A DNA stretch of 64,000 bases from Pseudomonas koreensis (GTDB taxonomy: Bacteria > Pseudomonadota > Gammaproteobacteria > Pseudomonadales > Pseudomonadaceae): NCBI RefSeq assembly GCF_024169245.1, contig NZ_JALJWP010000001.1:62001-126000 (forward strand), read 5' to 3'. Below the pieces are notes generated by a model. The model worked only from the letters and a program-made list of their open reading frames with translations. It was not told the origin of the DNA and did not search any database. Below are positions 37,952 to 47,848 of the stretch, one piece after another (the first letter of the stretch is position 1; the number at the start of each line of letters is the position of its first letter). A program made the position numbers and the translations under genes.

Positions 37952-39424
37952 TTATTTCTTGTCGCGGCGCTTCTTGCTGGCTTTCTTGTTGTGCGACATC
38001 AAGCGACGCTTCTTGTTGACCTGGCGGTCGGTCAGCGTGTTCTTGTTGCCTTCGTACGGGTTCTCGCCGCCCTTGAACTCGATGCGGATCGGCGTACCGA
38101 CCAGCTTCAGTACACGGCGGTAAGTGTTTTCCAGATAGCGCACGTACGACTTCGGCACTTTCTCGATCTGGTTACCGTGGATCACGATGATCGGCGGGTT
38201 CGCGCCACCCAGGTGCGCGTAACGCAGCTTGATCCGGCGGTTGTTGACCATCGGTGGCGCGTGCTCACCCACCGCATCTTCCAGAATCTGGGTGAGGCGG
38301 TTGGTCGGCCAGCGGGTAACAGCGGACTTGAACGAGTTCTGCACCGAAGCGTAGAGGTTGCCCACGCCAGTACCGTGCAGCGCCGAGATGAAGTGGATGT
38401 CGGCGTAGTCGACGAAGAACAGCCGGCGTTGCAGCTCGACCTTGACGAAGTCGCGCTCGCTCGGCGTCATGCCGTCCCACTTGTTGATCGCGATGACCAG
38501 CGCACGACCGGATTCGATCGCGAAGCCCAGCAGGTTCAGGTCGTGATCGACCACACCCTCGCGGGCGTCCATGACGAAGATCACCACGTTGGCGTCTTTG
38601 ATCGCCTGCAGGGTTTTGACCACGGAGAACTTTTCGACTTCTTCGTGGATCTTGCCGCGCTTGCGCACACCGGCGGTGTCGATCAGCGTGTACTTCTCTT
38701 CATTGCGCTCGAACGGAATGTAGATGCTGTCGCGGGTGGTGCCCGGCTGGTCATACACGATGACGCGGTCTTCACCGAGCATGCGGTTGACCAGAGTCGA
38801 CTTGCCGACGTTAGGACGGCCGATGATGGCGATCTTGATCCCGTCTTTCTCGCTCGGGCCAGGAATGCGCTTGGCTTCCTCGCCTTCGGCGACGACTTCT
38901 TCCTCTTCACCTTCAGCCGGCTCGTCGTCATCGCGCGGGAATTCGCTCAGAGCGGCTTCCAGCAGTTGCGTGATGCCGCGGCCGTGGGCACCGGCGATCG
39001 GGATCGCGTGGCCCATGCCCAGCGGGGCGAATTCGGCGCGGGCCATTTCCGGGTCGATGTTGTCGACCTTGTTGGCCACCACGTGGGAACGCTTGTTACG
39101 TTTGCGCAAATGCTCGGCGATCATCTGGTCGGCAGCGGTAAAACCGGCCTTGGCATCTACCAGAAACAGCACCACATCGGCTTCTTCGATGGCCAGCAGC
39201 GACTGCTCGGCCATTTTTTCGTCCATACCATGTTCGTCACCGGAGATACCGCCGGTGTCGATCAGAATGTAGGAACGCCCTTGCCACTTGGCCTCACCGT
39301 ACTGGCGATCACGGGTCAGACCGGACAGGTCGCCGACGATGGCGTCACGAGTCCTGGTCAGGCGGTTGAACAAGGTGGACTTGCCGACGTTCGGTCGGCC
39401 CACCAGGGCGATTACGGGAACCAT
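37952..39424 (-). CDS. der: Ribosome assembly GTPase Der (EngA)
   Basis: A 490-residue protein with two G domains in tandem: GRPNVGKST at 9-17 with DTGGI and NKVD, and GRPNVGKST again near 200 with DTAGV and NKWD. They are joined by an acidic linker ([11 protein letters not shown]), and a KH-like C-terminal domain ends in a very basic tail ([12 protein letters not shown]). It is required for maturation of the 50S subunit. The family start is [16 protein letters not shown] at 39424, 12 bases inside the longest frame. Downstream of bamB in the same direction, as in other gammaproteobacteria. Confidence 0.97.
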   Translation of the reverse strand: MVPVIALVGRPNVGKSTLFNRLTRTRDAIVGDLSGLTRDRQYGEAKWQGRSYILIDTGGISGDEHGMDEKMAEQSLLAIEEADVVLFLVDAKAGFTAADQMIAEHLRKRNKRSHVVANKVDNIDPEMARAEFAPLGMGHAIPIAGAHGRGITQLLEAALSEFPRDDDEPAEGEEEEVVAEGEEAKRIPGPSEKDGIKIAIIGRPNVGKSTLVNRMLGEDRVIVYDQPGTTRDSIYIPFERNEEKYTLIDTAGVRKRGKIHEEVEKFSVVKTLQAIKDANVVIFVMDAREGVVDHDLNLLGFAIESGRALVIAINKWDGMTPSERDFVKVELQRRLFFVDYADIHFISALHGTGVGNLYASVQNSFKSAVTRWPTNRLTQILEDAVGEHAPPMVNNRRIKLRYAHLGGANPPIIVIHGNQIEKVPKSYVRYLENTYRRVLKLVGTPIRIEFKGGENPYEGNKNTLTDRQVNKKRRLMSHNKKASKKRRDKK

Positions 39425-39454
39425 GCGGCTCTCCACTGCGTTATTTCAGAAAAT

Positions 39455-39482
39455 ACAAAAGCCGCTGCGAGGCAGCGGCTGG
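39455..39482 (-). terminator. Hairpin between bamB and der
   Basis: On the minus strand AGCCGCTGCCTCGCAGCGGCTTTTG forms a 9-base stem followed by TTTTGTATTTT. A second hairpin CTTGGGGTTATCCCCAAG lies nearer bamB. Readthrough into der is possible as the T-run is broken. Confidence 0.6.
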
Positions 39483-39558
39483 TGCTCGGGGCAACACCCG
39501 TAGGCGCTGCAAACCCTGCAGATGCAGGGCCGCTTGGGGATAACCCCAAGCATAGTTG

Positions 39559-40710
39559 TTACTTGATGGTCAGGGCTTCCAGTTTGCCGCTGTTGCCATA
39601 CACATAAATCGTGTCGCCCACCACCAGCGGACGGGCACGCAGGCCGTCGCTGTCGATGCGCTCACGGCCGACGAAACGACCGTCGACCTGACTCAGCAGA
39701 TGCAGATAACCTTCCAGGTCACCCACAGCTACGTAGCTGGAGAACACTTCCGGTGCCGACAGTTGACGGCGAGCCAGCGAGTCGTTGCTCCACAGTGCAG
39801 TGGTCGAACGCTCGTCGACGCCTTCAACGGTGCCCGAGGACAGGCTCACGTAGACGCTGCCGAAACCTTGAGCGATACCGGCGTAGCTCGACGCATCGCG
39901 CTGCCACAGTTGACGACCGCTTTCCAGGTCCAGTGCCGCAACGCGACCCTGATAGCTGGCCACGTACAGCGTGCCGCCGGACAGCAGCAGACCGCCGTCG
40001 ATGTCGACCACGCGCTCCAGTTCCGAACGACCTTGTGGAATGGCGATGCGTTGTTCCCACACCGGCACGCCGTTGGAGATGTCCAGCGCGACCACTTTAC
40101 CGGTCGACAGGCCAGCTACCGCCAGACGGTTGGTCACCAGCGGAGCACTGGTGCCACGCAGGGTCAGGACCGCCGGGGTGCTGTCATACACCCAGCGCTG
40201 GTTGCCGGTGGCAGCATCCAGACCGATCAGACGATCATCCTGGGTCTGCACCACCACCACGTCGCCGTTGTTGGCCGGCGGCGCGAGGACTTCACTGTTG
40301 ACGCGGGCACGCCACTTCTCTTCACCATTGCTGGTGTCCAGGGCGACGACTTCGCCACGCAGCGTACCGATCAATACCAGACCGTAACCCACGCCAACGG
40401 CGCCGGAGACAGGCAGTTCCAGATCCTGGTCCCACTTCACGTCGCCGTTGCTGCGGTCCAGCGCCATTACTACACCGGTGACATCAGCGGCGTAGATGGT
40501 GTCGCCGTCGATCGCCGGCACCAGCATGTTGTAGGTTTCGCCCTGACCGTCACCGATCGAGCGGCTCCACTGCTTGTGCAGAACCACTTCTTCTTTGAAG
40601 TCGGTCAGTTCGGCCGGTGGCAATTCTTTCTTGCTGTTGCTGCTGCAACCCGCGGCCAGAAGGGCCAGAGCCAGCAATGCTGCATGCTTCCAACGGATCA
40701 CGTCACGCAT
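39559..40710 (-). CDS. bamB: Outer-membrane assembly lipoprotein BamB
   Basis: A 383-residue lipoprotein. The signal peptide ends in the lipobox LAAGC with Cys22. The rest is an eight-bladed PQQ-like beta-propeller with repeated W-type motifs (VVMALDRSNGDVKWDQD, GLDAATGNQRWVYDS, AALDLESGRQLWQRD). It is part of the Bam complex that inserts beta-barrel proteins such as the porins of this window. The start MRDVIRWKH at 40710 overlaps the yfgM stop by 8 bases; a GTG three codons later has better spacing to AAGGGG and is an alternative start. Confidence 0.95.
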   Translation of the reverse strand: MRDVIRWKHAALLALALLAAGCSSNSKKELPPAELTDFKEEVVLHKQWSRSIGDGQGETYNMLVPAIDGDTIYAADVTGVVMALDRSNGDVKWDQDLELPVSGAVGVGYGLVLIGTLRGEVVALDTSNGEEKWRARVNSEVLAPPANNGDVVVVQTQDDRLIGLDAATGNQRWVYDSTPAVLTLRGTSAPLVTNRLAVAGLSTGKVVALDISNGVPVWEQRIAIPQGRSELERVVDIDGGLLLSGGTLYVASYQGRVAALDLESGRQLWQRDASSYAGIAQGFGSVYVSLSSGTVEGVDERSTTALWSNDSLARRQLSAPEVFSSYVAVGDLEGYLHLLSQVDGRFVGRERIDSDGLRARPLVVGDTIYVYGNSGKLEALTIK

Positions 40711-41344
40711 CCCCTTTGGCCAGGTCGTCGAGCTTGATTTGAAGGCCACCGACCGCCGCTTCATCCGACAGTGCCGCCTTGGCTTTTTGATACGCCTTGT
40801 TCGCGTCATCGGTACGGCCCAAGCGCACCAGCAGGTCGCCCTTGAGTTCTTCGCGAGTGGCCAGGAACGCTTTGTCGGCATCGCCGTCGAGCAGTTTCAG
40901 GGCATCTTCAGCCTTGTCCTGCGCGCCGAGCACCTGCGCCAGACGCTGACGGGCGATTTCGCCCAGCGCCGGGTTGGCCGGTTTGTCGACGATGGCTTTG
41001 AGTTCGGTTGCCGCGTCGTCCAGCTTGCCGCTGTCGACCGCTACTTTGGCAACGAACAGGCTGCCGTACTGCGCGTAGGCCGAACCGCCGTATTCGCTGT
41101 TGAGCTTGCCGGCCAGATCGGCAACGCGCGCGGCATCAGGCTTGCCGTCAGGCGTCAGCGTGGTTTCCAGCAATTGCTGATAGAGCACCGAGGCGCCTTG
41201 CGACTGGTTGCTCTGGTACTTGTGATAGGCCTGCCAGCCGAACACGATGACCAGCGCCAACAGGCCGCCGGTGACCAGAGGTTTGCCGTTGCGTGTCCAC
41301 CAGTCCTTCAAATCCGCCAACTGTTCGTCTTCGGTACTCGACAC
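40703..41344 (-). CDS. yfgM: YfgM family TPR protein (ancillary SecYEG translocon subunit)
   Basis: A 213-residue inner-membrane protein: short cytoplasmic start (MSSTEDEQLADLKDWWTRNG), one membrane helix at about 21-40 (KPLVTGGLLALVIVFGWQAY), then a periplasmic TPR region. In E. coli YfgM associates with SecYEG and PpiD and helps hand over periplasmic proteins. It lies between hisS and bamB, as is standard. Confidence 0.93.
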   Translation of the reverse strand: MSSTEDEQLADLKDWWTRNGKPLVTGGLLALVIVFGWQAYHKYQSNQSQGASVLYQQLLETTLTPDGKPDAARVADLAGKLNSEYGGSAYAQYGSLFVAKVAVDSGKLDDAATELKAIVDKPANPALGEIARQRLAQVLGAQDKAEDALKLLDGDADKAFLATREELKGDLLVRLGRTDDANKAYQKAKAALSDEAAVGGLQIKLDDLAKGDA

Positions 41345-41385
41345 CCCAATACTCCTTAATCGCTAAATCGGCTGTTAAGACAGCT

Positions 41386-42675
41386 TCAACCCTGCACGAC
41401 GCAGGTGGCCAGGTGAGCGGCGAGCGCATCCCAGGCAATGCTTTGTTGTTCGCCCTGGCCACGCAGGGGTTTGAAACCTACCACTTGCTGGGCCATTTCG
41501 TCGTCACCGAGGATCAATGCGTACAGCGCACCGCTCTTGTCGGCCTTCTTGAACTGGCTTTTGAAACTGCCAGCGCCGGCATTGACTTGCAGGCGCAGGT
41601 TTGGAAGTTGATCGCGAACCCGTTCGGCCAGGGCCAGCCCGGCCAGCTCGGCCTCTTCACCGAAGGCGCAGAGGTAGACGTCGACCTGACGGGCAATTTC
41701 TTGCGGGATCTGCTCGAGGGTTTCGAGCATCAGGACCAGACGTTCGATGCCCATGGCGAAACCCACGCCCGGGGTTGGCTTGCCGCCCATCTGCTCGACC
41801 AGACCGTCGTAACGGCCGCCAGCGCACACGGTGCCCTGGGCGCCGAGCTTGTCGGTGACCCATTCGAAAACGGTTTTGCTGTAGTAATCGAGGCCGCGCA
41901 CCAGTTTCGGGTTGAGCACGTAGGGAATGCCAACGGCATCCAGACGCGCCTTCAGGCCTTCGAAGTGAGCGCGGGACTCGTCGTCGAGGTAATCGGCCAT
42001 TTTCGGCGCATCGACCAGCACGGCCTGGGTGTCGGCATTTTTCGTGTCGAGCACGCGCAGCGGGTTGGTCTTGAGGCGACGCTGGCTGTCTTCGTCGAGC
42101 TTGTCGTGGTGCGCCGAGAGGTACTCGACCAGCGCTTCACGATAGTGGCCACGGGATTCGCTGGTGCCGAGGCTGTTGAGTTCGAGCTTGACCGCATCAC
42201 GGATGCCCAGCTCGCCCCACAGGCGCCAGGTCATGATGATCAGCTCGGCGTCGATGTCCGGACCGTCGAGGTTGAACACCTCCAGACCGATCTGGTGGAA
42301 CTGGCGATAGCGGCCTTTCTGCGGACGCTCGTGGCGGAACATCGGGCCGATGTACCAGAGTTTCTGCACCTGACCGCCGCCGGTGATGCCGTGTTCGAGC
42401 ACTGCGCGCACGCAGGCCGCGGTGCCTTCCGGACGCAGGGTCAGGGAGTCGCCATTGCGGTCTTCGAAGGTGTACATCTCTTTTTCGACGATATCGGTGA
42501 CTTCGCCGATCGAGCGTTTGAACAGCTCGGTGAACTCGACGATCGGCATGCGGATCTGCTTGTAACCGTAGTTATCCAGCAGACGCGCCACAGTGCCTTC
42601 GAAATAACGCCACAGCGGGGTCTGTTCGGGCAGGATGTCGTTCATGCCACGAATGGCTTGCAGAGACTTGCTCAC
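41386..42675 (-). CDS. hisS: Histidyl-tRNA synthetase
   Basis: A 429-residue class II synthetase. Motif 2 region [32 protein letters not shown], the histidine-specific [15 protein letters not shown] and [14 protein letters not shown], motif 3 [13 protein letters not shown], and the C-terminal anticodon domain from about 330 are all present. The start [20 protein letters not shown] is the family norm. It lies 22 bases after ispG on the same strand. Confidence 0.98.
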   Translation of the reverse strand: MSKSLQAIRGMNDILPEQTPLWRYFEGTVARLLDNYGYKQIRMPIVEFTELFKRSIGEVTDIVEKEMYTFEDRNGDSLTLRPEGTAACVRAVLEHGITGGGQVQKLWYIGPMFRHERPQKGRYRQFHQIGLEVFNLDGPDIDAELIIMTWRLWGELGIRDAVKLELNSLGTSESRGHYREALVEYLSAHHDKLDEDSQRRLKTNPLRVLDTKNADTQAVLVDAPKMADYLDDESRAHFEGLKARLDAVGIPYVLNPKLVRGLDYYSKTVFEWVTDKLGAQGTVCAGGRYDGLVEQMGGKPTPGVGFAMGIERLVLMLETLEQIPQEIARQVDVYLCAFGEEAELAGLALAERVRDQLPNLRLQVNAGAGSFKSQFKKADKSGALYALILGDDEMAQQVVGFKPLRGQGEQQSIAWDALAAHLATCVVQG

Positions 42676-42697
42676 AAAATTTCCTTAATTCGTTCGA

Positions 42698-43807
42698 TCA
42701 GCCGCGCGCGATAACGGCAGCGTCAGCTTCGACCTTTTCGGCCGCTTTCTGGCGGATCAGCTTTTCCAGCTCGTCCACCAGATTGTCATTCGTCAGCTTC
42801 TGCGACGGCTTGCCGTCGATGTAAATCAGGTTTGGCGTGCCGCCGGTCAAGCCGATATGGGCTTCCTTGGCTTCGCCGGGGCCGTTGACCACGCAACCGA
42901 TGACCGCGACATCCAGCGGCACCAGCAGGTCTTCAAGGCGCCCTTCCAGCTCGTTCATGGTCTTGACCACATCGAAGTTCTGCCGCGAGCAGCTCGGGCA
43001 GGCGATGAAGTTGATGCCACGGGAACGCAGATGCAAAGACTTGAGAATGTCGTAACCGACCTTCACTTCCTCGACCGGATCGGCCGCCAGCGAGATGCGG
43101 ATAGTATCGCCAATCCCTTCGGCGAGCAGCATACCTAGGCCCACGGCGGATTTCACCGTGCCCGAACGCAAACCGCCAGCTTCGGTGATACCCAGGTGCA
43201 GCGGCTGGACGATTTCCTTGGCCAGCAAGCGGTAGGCTTCGACGGCCATGAACACGTCGGAGGCCTTCACGCTGACCTTGAAGTCCTGGAAATTCAGGCG
43301 TTCGAGGTGCTCGACGTGACGCAGCGCGGATTCGACCAGCGCCGCCGGGGTCGGCTCGCCGTATTTCTTCTGCAGGTCTTTTTCCAGGGAGCCGGCGTTG
43401 ACGCCGATGCGGATCGGAATGCCGCGATCACGCGCCGCATCGACCACCGCACGCACGCGGTCTTCGCGACCGATGTTGCCCGGGTTGATACGCAGGCAGT
43501 CGACGCCCAGCTCAGCCACGCGCAAGGCGATCTTGTAGTCGAAGTGAATGTCGGCCACCAACGGCACTTTGACCAGCTGCTTGATCCTGCCGAACGCCTC
43601 GGCGGCGTCCATGTCCGGTACCGAGACGCGAACGATGTCGACGCCGGCAGCTTCCAGACGGTTGATCTGCGCCACGGTCGCGGCCACGTCATTGGTGTCG
43701 CTGTTGGTCATGCTCTGCACAGCGATCGGCGCGTCGCCGCCCACCGGTACGTTGCCGACCCAGATCTTGCGCGATTCGCGACGTTTGATTGGAGATTCGC
43801 CGTGCAT
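42698..43807 (-). CDS. ispG: 4-hydroxy-3-methylbut-2-enyl diphosphate synthase (flavodoxin)
   Basis: A 369-residue iron-sulfur enzyme of the MEP isoprenoid pathway. A TIM barrel ([42 protein letters not shown]) is followed by the [4Fe-4S] domain with Cys270 and Cys273 (ACPSCSRQ), Cys305 ([10 protein letters not shown]) and the conserved Glu312. It lies three bases downstream of the rodZ stop. Its cluster depends on the Isc system encoded further upstream in the same block. Confidence 0.97.
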   Translation of the reverse strand: MHGESPIKRRESRKIWVGNVPVGGDAPIAVQSMTNSDTNDVAATVAQINRLEAAGVDIVRVSVPDMDAAEAFGRIKQLVKVPLVADIHFDYKIALRVAELGVDCLRINPGNIGREDRVRAVVDAARDRGIPIRIGVNAGSLEKDLQKKYGEPTPAALVESALRHVEHLERLNFQDFKVSVKASDVFMAVEAYRLLAKEIVQPLHLGITEAGGLRSGTVKSAVGLGMLLAEGIGDTIRISLAADPVEEVKVGYDILKSLHLRSRGINFIACPSCSRQNFDVVKTMNELEGRLEDLLVPLDVAVIGCVVNGPGEAKEAHIGLTGGTPNLIYIDGKPSQKLTNDNLVDELEKLIRQKAAEKVEADAAVIARG

Positions 43808-43810
43808 GAC

Positions 43811-44833
43811 TTATTGACCCAACTTCAGGCGAGCAGTCTCGCCACTGGTGAACGGAGCGATATCGACCGGTTGGCCGTTGTAGCTGACCTGTGCCGCGCG
43901 GGCAACGCCCAGACGTACGGCGAGCGGCGGCTTGCCGGAAACACTCACGCTGTCGCCTTTATGCTTCAGACCACTGAAAATCACTTTGCCACGGCCATCG
44001 GTCACCTGTGCCCAGCAATCGCCAGTGAACTGCAGCTGCACCTGGCCTTCACCGGCAACCGGAGCAGCTGTTTCAGCGCTTGGCGCTTGAGCAACCGGCG
44101 CGGTCGGTGCAGGTGTCGCTGGGACATTCGGTGCTGGAGTGGCCGGAGCCGCCACCACTGGCGCGGGCGTCTGTGCCGGTGCGCTTGGCGCAACTGCCGG
44201 GGCAGCTGGCTCGGTCGCTGGCGCAGCAGATTCGGCGCCGGTCGATTCAGCACTGGTTTCCGACTGCGGCAAGGCCAGCGAAGTCGAATTGTCGGCCTGA
44301 TTTTCAGCGACAGCCTGATCTTCCGGCTCGTCGATCGGGTGGATCTGCGTGGTGCCGTCGGCGCCTTCGACTTCGACGTGCTCCGGCGCGAGGCTGGTCA
44401 GATCGCGGGTGCGTTGCGAAGTCTGATCCTGCCACCAGATGAAACCGCCGCCGATGACTGCGATCAGCAGCAACAGGCTGACGATACGCAAAATGGTGTG
44501 GGAGACCCGCACCGGCTCCTCGATACGACCGAGGGCGTGAACGTTGCTGCCCTGGGAGTCGGTGCCGGTGGACTGGTCGAACTGCTGAACCAGAACGGTC
44601 TGGTCCATGCCGAGCAATTTGGCATAGGCGCGAATGTAACCTCGAGCGAAGGTATGCCCCGGCAGCTTGTCGAAAGCGCCGGCTTCAAGATTGCTCAGGG
44701 ACGTCACGGTGAGGTTGAGCTTGAGGGCCACTTCGGCCAGCGACCAGCCATTGCTTTCGCGGGCCTGGCGCAGGGTCTCACCGGGATTAACGCGATTCGC
44801 TGCTACAACTTCGGGATGCGCCGCTTTCATCAT
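43811..44833 (-). CDS. rodZ: Cell-shape protein RodZ
   Basis: A 340-residue membrane protein. Residues 15-85 are an HTH_25 domain (GETLRQARESNGWSLAEVAL, LSNLEAG, FARGYIRAYAKLLGM), about 113-132 the membrane helix (ILRIVSLLLLIAVIGGGFIW), about 190-262 a linker almost wholly of Ala, Pro and Thr, and 265-340 a DUF4115 beta domain (FTGDCWAQVTDGRGKVIFSG). It links MreB to the membrane and helps cell elongation. The ATG overlaps the pilW stop by four bases. Confidence 0.95.
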   Translation of the reverse strand: MMKAAHPEVVAANRVNPGETLRQARESNGWSLAEVALKLNLTVTSLSNLEAGAFDKLPGHTFARGYIRAYAKLLGMDQTVLVQQFDQSTGTDSQGSNVHALGRIEEPVRVSHTILRIVSLLLLIAVIGGGFIWWQDQTSQRTRDLTSLAPEHVEVEGADGTTQIHPIDEPEDQAVAENQADNSTSLALPQSETSAESTGAESAAPATEPAAPAVAPSAPAQTPAPVVAAPATPAPNVPATPAPTAPVAQAPSAETAAPVAGEGQVQLQFTGDCWAQVTDGRGKVIFSGLKHKGDSVSVSGKPPLAVRLGVARAAQVSYNGQPVDIAPFTSGETARLKLGQ

Positions 44834-45588
44834 TGCTCCGACAGGTATTGCTGATATTCCGGCGTACCGGGATAGAGTCGTTTTAATTGCAGACCGTAAC
44901 TGGCTGCCTTGTCGCGATCTTCAAACACTTTTGCCAGCCGAACGCCGAGCAATAGACTACGTGCATTTTGTTCGGTCAGCTGGCTGAAACGGTCGTAATA
45001 GTCACGCGCGGGCACATAATGCCTGTCTTCGAAGGACAACTCAGCCATTTCCAGCAATGCGCGCGGTTGTTGGCGGTTCAGGCGCAGGGCTTTTTCCAGC
45101 TGTTGCTGCGCCAGATCACGCTGGCCCAACTTGGCGGCCGTCATGCCGAGGTTTTCGAAGACCCGCGAACGCTCAGGATACAGGGTATCAGCGGCCGCTT
45201 GTTCAAAACGCTCGTAGGCTTCCTTGTAGCGCTGTTCTTCGTAGAGAAAACTGCCGTAGTTGTTGAGAATGCGCGCATCGGCGGGACGGGAAGACAGGGC
45301 CTTGCGAAAGTGCTCGTCGGCCAGTGCAGGCTCCATCTCGGCCTGAAACACCAGACCGAGGGCCGCATTGGCGTCGGGATCCGAACTGTCCAGATCCAGC
45401 GCCTTTTTCAGCGGCACCTTGGCGCGTTCGGTCATGCCTTGCTGCAGGTAGCCCAGCCCCAACTGCACGTAGGCAGCCCGCGCTTCATCGCGGCCCTTGC
45501 TGGTCTTCATCGGGTTGTAGTCACCCGACAGGACACAACCAGCGCACAGGCTGGCCAACAGCAATAGCAGCGCAAAGCGCAGGGACAT
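44830..45588 (-). CDS. pilW: Type IV pilus biogenesis lipoprotein PilW (PilF)
   Basis: A 252-residue lipoprotein with lipobox LCAGC (Cys18) and about six TPR units (YVQLGLGYLQQGMTERAKVP, ANAALGLVFQAEMEPALADE, ILNNYGSFLYEEQRYKEAYE). It serves as pilotin for the PilQ secretin, taking it to the outer membrane. In P. aeruginosa the same protein is called PilF. It lies 12 bases after rlmN and overlaps rodZ, as in other pseudomonads. Confidence 0.94.
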   Translation of the reverse strand: MSLRFALLLLLASLCAGCVLSGDYNPMKTSKGRDEARAAYVQLGLGYLQQGMTERAKVPLKKALDLDSSDPDANAALGLVFQAEMEPALADEHFRKALSSRPADARILNNYGSFLYEEQRYKEAYERFEQAAADTLYPERSRVFENLGMTAAKLGQRDLAQQQLEKALRLNRQQPRALLEMAELSFEDRHYVPARDYYDRFSQLTEQNARSLLLGVRLAKVFEDRDKAASYGLQLKRLYPGTPEYQQYLSEQ

Positions 45589-45600
45589 AGAGATCCTCTC

Positions 45601-46749
45601 TTAATTTGTGTTCGCGGCGTTCTGTGCCAGATCGCTGTCGGCGCTCAACTCACGCACGGCGATGTAACGTTCGCTGCGACGGGTGCGATCCAGCACCTGC
45701 CCTACCAATTGACCACATGCAGCGTCAATGTCTTCACCACGGGTGGTGCGGACAGTGACGTTGAAACCGGCCTGATGCAACTGATCCTGGAAGCGGCGGA
45801 TGGCATTGTTGCTCGGCCGCTCGTACCCGGAGTGCGGGAACGGGTTGAATGGAATCAGGTTGATCTTGCACGGGATGTCTTTGAGCAGCTCGATCATTTC
45901 CACGGCGTGCTCAAGCTTGTCATTGACGTCCTTGAGCAAGGTGTACTCGATGGTCAGCACACGTTTCTCGCCAAGGGCAGACATGTAGCGCTGGCACGAC
46001 TCGAGCAGCATCTTAAGCGGATATTTCTTGTTGATCGGCACCAATTGGTTACGCAATGCGTCATTCGGTGCGTGCAGCGACAACGCCAGGGATACGTCGA
46101 TGTGCTTGGCCAGCTCATCGATCATGGGCACCACACCCGAGGTGGACAGGGTCACGCGGCGCTTGGAGATCCCGTAGCCGAGGTCATCCATCATCAGATG
46201 CATGGCGGCGACGACGTTGTCGAAGTTCAGCAACGGCTCGCCCATGCCCATCATCACCACGTTGGTGATGGCGCGGTCGACGGTGGCCGGGACGCTGCCG
46301 AAAGATTTGTTGGCAATCCACACCTGACCGATAACTTCGGCGGCGGTGAGGTTGCTGTTGAAGCCTTGCTTGCCGGTGGAGCAGAAACTGCAGTCCAGGG
46401 CACAGCCTGCCTGGGACGAAACGCACAAGGTGCCGCGTTTGCCCTGGGGAATGTACACGGTCTCGACGCAGCTGCCGGACGCCACGCGCACCACCCATTT
46501 ACGGGTGCCGTCGCTGGAGATGTCCTCGCTGACCACTTCCGGACCACGTACTTCAGCAATGGCCTTGAGCTTGTCGCGCAAGGCTTTGCTGACGTTCGTC
46601 ATGGCGTCGAAATCATCGACGCCAAAGTGGTGAATCCATTTCATTACCTGACCGGCACGGAAACGCTTCTCCCCGATTGAGTCGAAGAATTTTTCCATTT
46701 CCGGCTGGGTCAGACCCAGCAGGTTTGTTTTAACAGTCGATGTAGTCAT
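45601..46749 (-). CDS. rlmN: Dual-specificity RNA methyltransferase RlmN
   Basis: A 382-residue radical SAM enzyme that makes 2-methyladenosine at A2503 of 23S rRNA and A37 of some tRNAs. The cluster-binding CALDCSFC has Cys116, Cys120 and Cys123, and [13 protein letters not shown] and a C-terminal [11 protein letters not shown] with the second catalytic Cys are seen. I start at [20 protein letters not shown] (46749) rather than the longer frame. The enzyme needs an iron-sulfur cluster from the Isc genes upstream. Confidence 0.97.
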   Translation of the reverse strand: MTTSTVKTNLLGLTQPEMEKFFDSIGEKRFRAGQVMKWIHHFGVDDFDAMTNVSKALRDKLKAIAEVRGPEVVSEDISSDGTRKWVVRVASGSCVETVYIPQGKRGTLCVSSQAGCALDCSFCSTGKQGFNSNLTAAEVIGQVWIANKSFGSVPATVDRAITNVVMMGMGEPLLNFDNVVAAMHLMMDDLGYGISKRRVTLSTSGVVPMIDELAKHIDVSLALSLHAPNDALRNQLVPINKKYPLKMLLESCQRYMSALGEKRVLTIEYTLLKDVNDKLEHAVEMIELLKDIPCKINLIPFNPFPHSGYERPSNNAIRRFQDQLHQAGFNVTVRTTRGEDIDAACGQLVGQVLDRTRRSERYIAVRELSADSDLAQNAANTN

Positions 46750-46777
46750 GGATTCACCTTCACTCTGCAAGCAATGC

Positions 46778-47203
46778 TTAGCGAGTGGTTACTTCAGTAG
46801 CTGCGAAGAAGTAAGCGATTTCGCGAGCGGCAGCAGCTTCGGAGTCCGAACCGTGAACGGCGTTGGCGTCGATCGATTCAGCGAAGTCAGCACGGATGGT
46901 GCCGGCAGCAGCTTCTTTAGGGTTGGTAGCGCCCATCAGCTCACGGTTGCGAGCGATAGCGTTTTCGCCTTCCAGAACCTGAACGACAACCGGGCCGGAA
47001 GTCATGAAAGCAACCAGGTCACCGAAGAAACCGCGCTCGCTGTGCTCAGCGTAGAAGCCTTCGGCTTCGGCTTTGGACAGTTGCTTCAGTTTCGAAGCTA
47101 CAACGCGCAGGCCAGCGTCTTCGAAGCGAGTGGTGATCTTGCCGATCACGTTTTTAGCAACGGCGTCAGGCTTGATGATGGAGAAAGTACGTTGAACAGC
47201 CAT
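46778..47203 (-). CDS. ndk: Nucleoside diphosphate kinase
   Basis: A 141-residue enzyme that balances NTP and dNTP pools. The phospho-histidine is His117 in [22 protein letters not shown] and the ELMGATNP segment are family marks. A terminator-like hairpin after iscX (47239-47262) suggests its own promoter, though none is obvious. It lies 28 bases before rlmN. Confidence 0.98.
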   Translation of the reverse strand: MAVQRTFSIIKPDAVAKNVIGKITTRFEDAGLRVVASKLKQLSKAEAEGFYAEHSERGFFGDLVAFMTSGPVVVQVLEGENAIARNRELMGATNPKEAAAGTIRADFAESIDANAVHGSDSEAAAAREIAYFFAATEVTTR

Positions 47204-47238
47204 GGTGTAACTCCAGAAACGGTAATTTGCGAAAAATT

Positions 47239-47262
47239 AAACCCGCGAATTATACGCGGGTT
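47239..47262 (-). terminator. Terminator between iscX and ndk
   Basis: On the minus strand AACCCGCG-TATAATT-CGCGGGTT is followed by TAATTTTT. It probably ends the isc transcript. Confidence 0.8.
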
Positions 47263-47291
47263 CTTGGGTATTGCCTAACCTGCGAGGACGA

Positions 47292-47492
47292 TCAGTCCAA
47301 TTCTTCAGCCCAGAGTGTCTGAACCGCTTCCAACACCTTCTCGCCAACGCGACCAGAGGTGTCGTCGAAATCGGGAAGTGACTTGATCATCTGCTGCAGT
47401 TTGACGAAACCAACAGAATACGGATCGATACCCGGGTGGACCTCGGCCAGCTCTTCTGCAATACGTTGAACATCATTCCAACCGTAGCTCAT
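47292..47492 (-). CDS. iscX: Fe-S assembly protein IscX
   Basis: A 66-residue acidic winged-helix protein (MSYGWNDVQRIAEELAEVHP, GIDPYSVGFVKL, SLPDFDDT) that binds IscS and iron and modulates cluster assembly. It is the last gene of the isc operon, 14 bases after fdx. Confidence 0.97.
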   Translation of the reverse strand: MSYGWNDVQRIAEELAEVHPGIDPYSVGFVKLQQMIKSLPDFDDTSGRVGEKVLEAVQTLWAEELD

Positions 47493-47506
47493 GACAGTCT
47501 TACCAG

Positions 47507-47848
47507 TCAGTGCGGCGCTTCGGCCGCATGGTTAAGCGAATATTTCGGAATCTCGACGGTGAGGTCTTCTTCACCGACGATGGCCTGGCAGGCCAGACGC
47601 GATTGCGCTTCCAGGCCCCAGGCACGATCAAGGAAATCTTCTTCCAGCTCGTCAGCCTCTTCCAGCGAGTCGAAACCCTCGCGGATGATGCAGTGGCACG
47701 TGGTGCAGGCGCAGACGCCCCCGCACGCGCTTTCCATCTCGATGTGGTGTTCATGGGCCAGCTCGAGAATCGATGTGCCGGGCGCAGCCTCGACGACCAT
47801 GCCTTCAGGGCAGAACTTCTCGTGGGGCAGAAAAATGACCTGCGGCAT
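47507..47848 (-). CDS. fdx: ISC system [2Fe-2S] ferredoxin
   Basis: A 113-residue adrenodoxin-type ferredoxin. Cluster ligands are Cys42, Cys48, Cys51 (SACGGVCACTTCH) and Cys87 (RLACQA). It supplies electrons for cluster assembly on IscU. The start shares one base with the hscA stop region. Confidence 0.98.
   Translation of the reverse strand: MPQVIFLPHEKFCPEGMVVEAAPGTSILELAHEHHIEMESACGGVCACTTCHCIIREGFDSLEEADELEEDFLDRAWGLEAQSRLACQAIVGEEDLTVEIPKYSLNHAAEAPH

Noticed and set aside
43811..44300. Low-complexity Ala/Pro/Thr stretch in rodZ as a frameshift or repeat insertion
   Set aside because: Such a linker is normal between the membrane helix and DUF4115 of RodZ, and the frame continues into a good C-terminal domain.
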